Assembly: GCA_910592205.1 (NCBI GenBank)
Contig: CAJVPJ010000361.1
Span: 1 to 27,162, forward strand
Reading direction: 5' to 3'
From: Paraglomus occultum
Lineage: Eukaryota > Glomeromycota > Glomeromycetes > Paraglomerales > Paraglomeraceae
DNA length: 27,162 nt
This document shows, in pieces, positions 22,685 through 27,162 of the stretch. A program made the translations under genes and the position numbers. The notes beneath the pieces were generated by a model that saw only the letters and a list, made by a program, of their open reading frames with translations, was not told the origin of the DNA and did no database searches. Within the stretch, counting starts at the first letter, position 1, and each line of letters begins with the position of its first letter.

Positions 22685-23593
22685 ATTGATTACTATAAAT
22701 AATAAAGCAAAATCAAAACTGTAAGATAAAAATAAACGCGCTGAAGATGACATAAGCTAGCGAAACCAGTTTCATAACTTGTTATCGCTTCATTCTCCTG
22801 TTGGCAAATACGGTTGTTACTATTTTGGCATATTAATATTGTCGTAGCACATGGAGACATACATCATCACCATTTCTTACGATTTGGGAAAATTTTTATT
22901 AGCAAGACGTTAATATTATCTGCTATTCCTATTACTCCACGCCACGTCAAACTCTGAAATCGTCAATTCTTTCGTCTAGAGGATTTTAAACCATTGTTGA
23001 TTCAAACATCTCGCTTTTCTTGAGTATCAATCTCTCCTTTGTCCTACAAGAATTCTTCTCAGGCATCATTCATGGCAATAAACAATTACGGTATACTCGA
23101 TAATATTTTTGCACGATAGCTTATCATGCTATCTCAATTATTCGTTAGGTGGGCAATCTGTGGACTTTCGCAGAGCCGGTTGATATAAGATATCCGATAA
23201 TGAAGTAAATATAGGACTTTTGCAGTTCAGTTGTTGTCAATACGAACGCCTATTCAATTCACTGTCCTCATATCTTTCTTTGTTCGTTTCATATAAAATA
23301 TGCATTTGTGATCAAAATACATTGATGTCTTTGTTATCTTCTTCGCAGGTCAAGTTCTCCCATCCGCTACTTTAACAATAGTTACGGCAAAATGATATTA
23401 GATAATTTAATGTATGCACATAATTTAATATGAATATTTTTAGCAAGATATGAAACGTCATTTCAGATCTCCTCTATTTCTATGTTCCGAATATTTTTTT
23501 CGAGTAACCGAATTAAAAATTTACCTTTGTGAAAAGATCGTCACAACGCTTGGATTTCGGGACCCCCCTTAACGCAGTACCCAAAATTAGAAT

Positions 23594-23611
23594 GATAATA
23601 ATAATAATAAT

Positions 23612-23658
<47 letters not shown>

Positions 23659-23659
23659 A
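23594..23659. repeat. (ATA)n(ACA)n compound trinucleotide microsatellite
   Basis: About six ATA units pass directly into about fifteen ACA units. On the minus strand, one frame of the second block reads as a run of cysteines, which explains an apparent poly-Cys protein. Confidence 0.95.
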
Positions 23660-24176
23660 CAAAATTATTGTAGGCAGATGAAGGCGACGCAATCATCCTT
23701 CCGTAAGAGTGGAAGAAGGACTGAGTGAGGTAAAGCATCCAAAGCTGTAGTATATTCTCATCCGTTAGCCATGGGAGATAATTAACAAACATTGAAATGC
23801 CTTCTTTCTCATGCATCCATAATGTATGACAGACTCCAGAACCGACTCCCAGGAGGTTCGAAATATGAGGAGGGACTTTCATTCGCTTGTGTTGCAGTCA
23901 ATAAGAGACAAAGACTGTCTTGATCCAGTCATATTCAAGATTCAGGTCGTCTTCCCATTTCTGTAAAATGCCTCGAGCAAAACCTGCCAATCGATTGTTT
24001 ACGAACAATGTGAGAGAACTAGGTATTGGATTACGGATTGTTTGGCATATTTCCAAATGTGTCGGGGACGGTACGCAATAAGTTCTTGTTGGTATAAATG
24101 CGTTACAGTAAATGAAAATACCGACTTCCCCCGACTGAACAGGGAAATCGGGTCTTTTCAAGCTGTTTGCTATTGG
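23660..24176 (-). pseudogene. Decayed minus-strand coding frame with a single internal stop
   Basis: One frame is open on the minus strand from 24176 down to the trinucleotide repeat, interrupted only by a TGA at 23898-23900. The upstream half includes NRLAGFARGILQKWEDDL; the downstream half has an ATG (MKVPPHISNLLGVG) and continues with WMHEKEGISMFVNYLPWL before running into the microsatellite. The two halves are in the same frame and both look protein-like, so this is more likely a broken gene than chance. There is no ATG before the stop, and no domain is recognised. A short intron hiding the TGA cannot be excluded. Confidence 0.35.
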
Positions 24177-24287
24177 CTACGGTTTGTTTGTGTGTGCGCT
24201 TAGTGGAAACTGTATATAAACAGGTCTTCACAACTTGCAGAATAGATATACAACACCCTCGAAGAAATAAGACTGCGCAGATAATTA

Positions 24288-24485
24288 TGACCAGTGAAAA
24301 CAACCCTCCCAAAAAAATCATGCAACAAAATACGATGCCGAAACATCTTCAGCCACGAACTTACTTGCCACCATGGCTCGCAATACGGGCTGCAATACGC
24401 TTTGCGATGCGGCTCACAATGCCGCTTGCGATACTACCCGCAGCACGGCTCACAACACGGCTCGCGCACAGCCAGATTAAGGGAT
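24288..24485 (+). CDS. Candidate short repeat-containing ORF downstream of a TATA-like element
   Basis: An ATG at 24288 opens 65 codons (MTSENNPPKKIMQQ...) that run into a 12-nt minisatellite and end just after it. A TATATAAA-type sequence lies at about 24212-24219, roughly 70 bases upstream, a sensible promoter spacing. A second ATG at 24373, in a different frame and in near-ideal context (GCCACCATGG), opens a 35-codon frame of which the repeat fills almost all. Because the repeat unit is a multiple of three, all frames stay open through it, so the real frame is uncertain and both may be non-coding. Confidence 0.22.
24374..24469. repeat. 12-nt minisatellite, eight diverged units, GC-rich
   Basis: Eight successive 12-base units, loosely GGCTCRCAATAC, run from just after an ATG to the end of the short frames. 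The block is strikingly richer in G and C than its surroundings. In the frame beginning at 24373 the units give four-residue repeats built from Ala, Arg/His/Cys, Asn/Asp and Thr/Ala. Confidence 0.7.
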
Positions 24486-24587
24486 GAGAGGCAGTTCGTT
24501 AGCTGGCTTTGGCTTAACGAACAACATATCCCTGTTAAAAAGGGGAATCCGCCCATAAAACAAACTCAACGTCCTTCATAAAATGCT

Positions 24588-24624
24588 TAGCCACAGAATG
24601 CATTTATATTTCTGTGGGGGCTAT
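24588..24624. repeat. Small hairpin
   Basis: TAGCCACAGAA is mirrored by TTCTGTGG...GGCTA across an AT-rich loop. The stem could form in RNA or cruciform DNA; there is no T run after it, and no role is proposed. Confidence 0.4.
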
Positions 24625-24849
24625 GCAATCAAAATGCATAGATGCTTTTCTTGGTATTAAAAGAATACCCCCTCCTTATTTCAAACTGCCCAGCTTGTTC
24701 ACGTTCACGCAACCGGGCATTTGTCAGAAGCAAATTTTATAAACGTAAACGCATTCATCGTGCCAGCTCGAGGAATGTCTACAAAGGGTTATTTACCATT
24801 GTTGAAAGAAAATATTATGTCTTGTAAAATGAAGGGACTTTGTACTTGA
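24623..24849 (+). pseudogene. Two overlapping coding-like frames, possible frameshifted relic
   Basis: An ATG at 24623 opens 39 codons (MQSKCIDAFLGIKRIPPPYF...) to a TAA at 24740. A second frame, open from 24661 to a TGA at 24847, continues with protein-like sequence (INVNAFIVPARGMSTKGYLP). The overlap and good composition of both suggest one original frame split by an indel. I do not recognise the family. Chance overlap is possible. Confidence 0.28.
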
Positions 24850-25674
24850 TTTGTAATGAATTAAAAAATAAGTTGAATGGCAAAAAAATTACTTAAAAAC
24901 ATGAATTAGGTTTTGATACGATTCAAACATGTAATTTAATGGCTTTCGCGTTCTTTATTAGGCATATGTAAATTGCTTTTACTTATATATACTTCGTTTA
25001 ATACGTTGTTACTATTCAAGATACAAATAAAAGATATTTTCGTATAATTTATCGTAAGATCAATGTGTAGACGATCAGATTCTAAGCTTGAATTTACGTC
25101 TTTTATGTTTCGAAAATTCTATGCTATTTAATGCATTATCGTATAACAATATATATTATTCATCACTTTTCCTTCAGACAAATTTTTATCAGCTCTATCT
25201 AACAAGACTAGCAATTGTTTAGTACGCTTACATTACTACAGTAAATCATCTTTGATGGCTCTGCCAATACAAAATCTGATAGTTTAACATCTCTGTTACT
25301 GAAATCTGTCATTAGTAAGAGCCTTATCACTGCAATCTGGTAGTGTTGAAACTCCTTATAAGCCCGGCGTCTTTCTGGATTGTATTTGTTATCAGTCTAA
25401 TGTTTTTCGTCTTTCTGAGAGCGAAACACCAATGGAGAGTAGATAATACTAATACCACATTTATTTTATTTGGTTATAAAACATAAAGTAAATAGGGTAT
25501 TGTGGCAGAGTAAAAGTTTCTATTTAGCCACTTTTAATAAACAATGAAGGCACATTATTTATGTTATGTCTATGTTTGGGACTGTCTCAGTTCAGACCAA
25601 TTTACTAAGACCAAAACTCAGTTGTCTCAGTCTAGAACTGAGGCAAGTCCACAACATTTATACTCAATAGGATA
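24850..25674. other. AT-rich spacer with one hairpin
   Basis: No gene is supported. A hairpin with 19- and 21-base arms lies at 25579-25597 and 25630-25650 (GGACTGTCTCAGTTC against GGACTTGCCTCAGTTC read on the other strand, differing by small indels). Confidence 0.5.
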
Positions 25675-26103
25675 TACTGCAAACTCTCATAATAACAAAT
25701 AGAGCCCATCATGAATATAAATAAACCCCTCATAAATAAGGCTTGTAATGTTGCGAAATAGTTGACACCATATGCCCTTTTTATTTTATTACTCACCTAA
25801 TTATAAACCAATAGATGTCATGCATGATATACGCAGTTTGTGATTATTGTTATGTCATGGACAAGATAACATGCACAACAATTTGCAAATTATTTTGCAT
25901 TTGTATTAAGGTGTGGCAATACAAGGCTGTGGTAAGTTTTACGAAAGTGCGACCCGCCTTTAAAAATTTCATAAAATTTTTACAGGCGGTTCGCCCTTTC
26001 GTAAAACTTCCCACAGCCTTGTATTACTACACTGCCACAACCAAATATCTCATAAATAAGAGCTCTGATGAATAGGCTTCCTTATTTATGAGAGTTTACG
26101 GTA
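25675..26103. mobile_element. MITE-like element with a nested foldback
   Basis: The ends TACTGCAAACTCTCAT (25675-25690) and, read inward on the other strand, TACCGTAAACTCTCAT (26103-26088) agree at 14 of 16 positions. If the leading TA is the target duplication, this is a TA-targeting element of about 425 bases. CTCATAAATAAG-type motifs recur inside (about 25729-25741, 26049-26060, inverted at 26081-26092). A large imperfect palindrome at 25912-26039 lies within it. No transposase frame is present. Confidence 0.5.
25912..26039. repeat. Near-perfect palindrome with 58- and 66-base arms
   Basis: Left arm 25912-25969 pairs with right arm 25974-26039 across a four-base loop. The pairing is nearly complete: a few mismatches plus one 8-base bulge (at about 26025-26032) in the right arm. 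Such a long hairpin would fold in single-stranded DNA or RNA and could be a foldback element or a source of small RNAs. Confidence 0.85.
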
Positions 26104-26577
26104 AAACAATTTTTATGATAACCAATTTCCGAGACGTAAGTTATTGTTACTGTACACGTATATTACAAAGCTAGCTCCAAAACATTTACAAGCATTACTG
26201 TGAGATATACAGAGAAACTTTGTAAGAATTTAGGCAGTCGACAATCTCAATAAAGATATTCAATACAAATTTATACATGTTATGACCTCACGACTGTTAA
26301 AATAAAAGTTATCTAGATTCTCATTACTGATCATTCCTTACAGTCATGGTTTCATAACATTAAGTTATGTCAGTTTTGTTGACTGCTGCATACTTATTAT
26401 ACTTAAATCTGCATAGACTAGAGATATTTTAGTCTGCAAATACATAAATTTATGTGTGTAAAAACAATTTCAATAAATGATACAAAATTTTCTCTAAGTA
26501 ACATTGCGATTCGTTATCTCATAAAATTGTCTTGTGACCGCTTTTAACTAGAAGTTGCATCAATTACTTTGTTTCAG
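26104..26577. other. AT-rich spacer, nothing supported
   Basis: No frame, repeat array or conserved motif was recognised. The end of the stretch, TTTGTTTCAG at 26568-26577, would serve as a splice acceptor for the frame that follows. Confidence 0.4.
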
Positions 26578-26842
26578 GTCAAACAATTGATGAGTATAGC
26601 ACTCGAGTCAAGATAAAGAGTTTGAATATTGACTTTAAAATTGCCTCAACATCAGCAACTATTCCGCAAAAAGTGGAATCACTTGGAGCACAATTCCTAT
26701 GTTACCTGATGTAGCACAAACTCTACGCGTTACTACCGATAAAAGTATTACTGTTATTTTTTTTGGAATGACAAAATATTTAACGCCCAAAGAGCCGAAG
26801 TTTTTCCTAATTTACCAGGATGGTATTAATAAAAAGAATTAG
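26578..26842 (+). pseudogene. Coding-like region in two frames, partial exon or relic
   Basis: One frame runs from an acceptor-like TTTCAG to a TAG at 26712-26714 (QTIDEYSTRVKIKSLNID...). A second frame is open from about 26650 and continues through MLPDVAQTLRVTTDKSITV to a TAG at 26840-26842. The second frame has the more convincing composition. Either an intron ends inside this stretch or an indel split one frame. No family is recognised, and no upstream exon was found. Confidence 0.3.
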
Positions 26843-27087
26843 CGGCTATAGTAAGATTTACTTATCCGTTCTGATAAACTTTAAAATATCAATACTTAGC
26901 AATCTCAATCAATGTCTAGTTTTGTTAATATACTTTGATAAGTTAGTAGTTTAAACGGGGTTTACGACTCACGATACTTTTCATAAAAGTCTAACTACTA
27001 TTTAACCTCCTACTTCTATCGGCGGGATTAGACTTAAACGGAATTTAATTGTATCAACTGTAACGCTCGTTTCTCAATTAAATAGTA
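26843..27087. other. Spacer, nothing supported
   Basis: AT-rich sequence with no supported feature, ending at the TA dinucleotide (27086-27087) that flanks the transposon end. Confidence 0.4.
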
Positions 27088-27162
27088 CAGTCAACTTCCG
27101 TTAATTCGGACACCAACTTTCCGAGGGTTTTGGACGAATTAACGTGGTTGGACGAATTATCG
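27088..27162. mobile_element. Left end of a TA-flanked DNA transposon or MITE (runs off window)
   Basis: The sequence begins CAGTCAACTTCCGTTAATTCGG directly after TA at 27086-27087, abbreviated here to its first bases. The motif CGTTAATTCG at 27099-27108 is repeated in inverted orientation as CGAATTAACG at 27135-27144, and GGACGAATTA recurs once more near the window edge. This matches the organisation at 1-75 and 6626-6768 and suggests a pogo/Tc1-mariner-type end. The body of the element lies beyond the window. Confidence 0.6.

Larger units (their letters stand above)
21540..23659. other. Spacer, largely empty
   Basis: The tract is AT-rich. A minus-strand ATG frame at 21885-22172 (95 codons) is mostly hydrophobic and runs into a TTAGTA tandem (about 21964-21989) and ATA repeats, so it is probably noise. 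A fragment at 22502-22684 (+) gives a hydrophilic translation but is preceded directly by an in-frame TAA and has no ATG start. Nothing else is supported. Confidence 0.4.

Noticed and set aside
23541..23660. Apparent poly-cysteine/poly-tyrosine protein on the minus strand
   Set aside because: It is the translation of the (ATA)n(ACA)n microsatellite, not a real cysteine-rich domain.
1..27162. tRNA, rRNA, snRNA and CRISPR signals
   Set aside because: No convincing GGTTCGAATCC-type B box, spliceosomal RNA core or spaced direct-repeat array was seen by eye; a covariance-model scan would be needed to exclude them fully.

Overview
This window looks like a piece of a gene-poor, AT-rich eukaryotic nuclear genome, most likely from a fungus. 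Two genes carry short GT-AG introns (69 to 175 bases), most of which hold a CTAAC or CTAAT branch-point-like motif before the acceptor. The protein set also fits: an Erv46-type cargo receptor, a TIGAR-type histidine phosphatase and a long Sel1-repeat protein. Sel1 proteins plus AT-rich, transposon-littered spacers suggest an early-diverging lineage such as Glomeromycotina (arbuscular mycorrhizal fungi). That placement is inference; the sequence itself shows only a fungal-style gene structure.

Layout. 1-75 is the terminus of a TA-flanked DNA transposon. 76-2660 holds no convincing gene. 2668-3794 (+) is a four-exon TIGAR-like phosphatase. 3795-9225 is mostly spacer, with a possible decayed frame (4388-4765), a possible tiny two-exon gene (5666-5963) and a clean 143-bp MITE (6626-6768). 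9226-10104 (-) is an intronless 292-residue protein of unknown function. 10105-13970 is spacer with a G-rich tandem repeat (10631-10745) and a second MITE (11942-12106). 13971-15795 (+) is a seven-exon ERV46/ERGIC3 gene with an (AAAAT)n tract directly after its stop. A foldback repeat lies at 16026-16192. 17453-18832 (-) is a Sel1-repeat protein. From 18833 to the end there is no intact gene: the tract holds decayed coding relics (20045-21539 minus, 23660-24176 minus, 24623-24849 plus, 26578-26842 plus), a coding-like 12-nt minisatellite (24374-24469), a nested foldback/MITE (25675-26103) and another transposon terminus running off the window (27088-27162).

The four supported genes are unrelated housekeeping, signalling or unknown functions and show no operon-like arrangement. 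The recurring theme is a family of small DNA transposons with TA target sites, CAG-starting ends and an inner inverted copy of the subterminal motif. They occur at both window edges and at two or more interior sites. No tRNA, rRNA, CRISPR array or intact transposase gene was found by eye.
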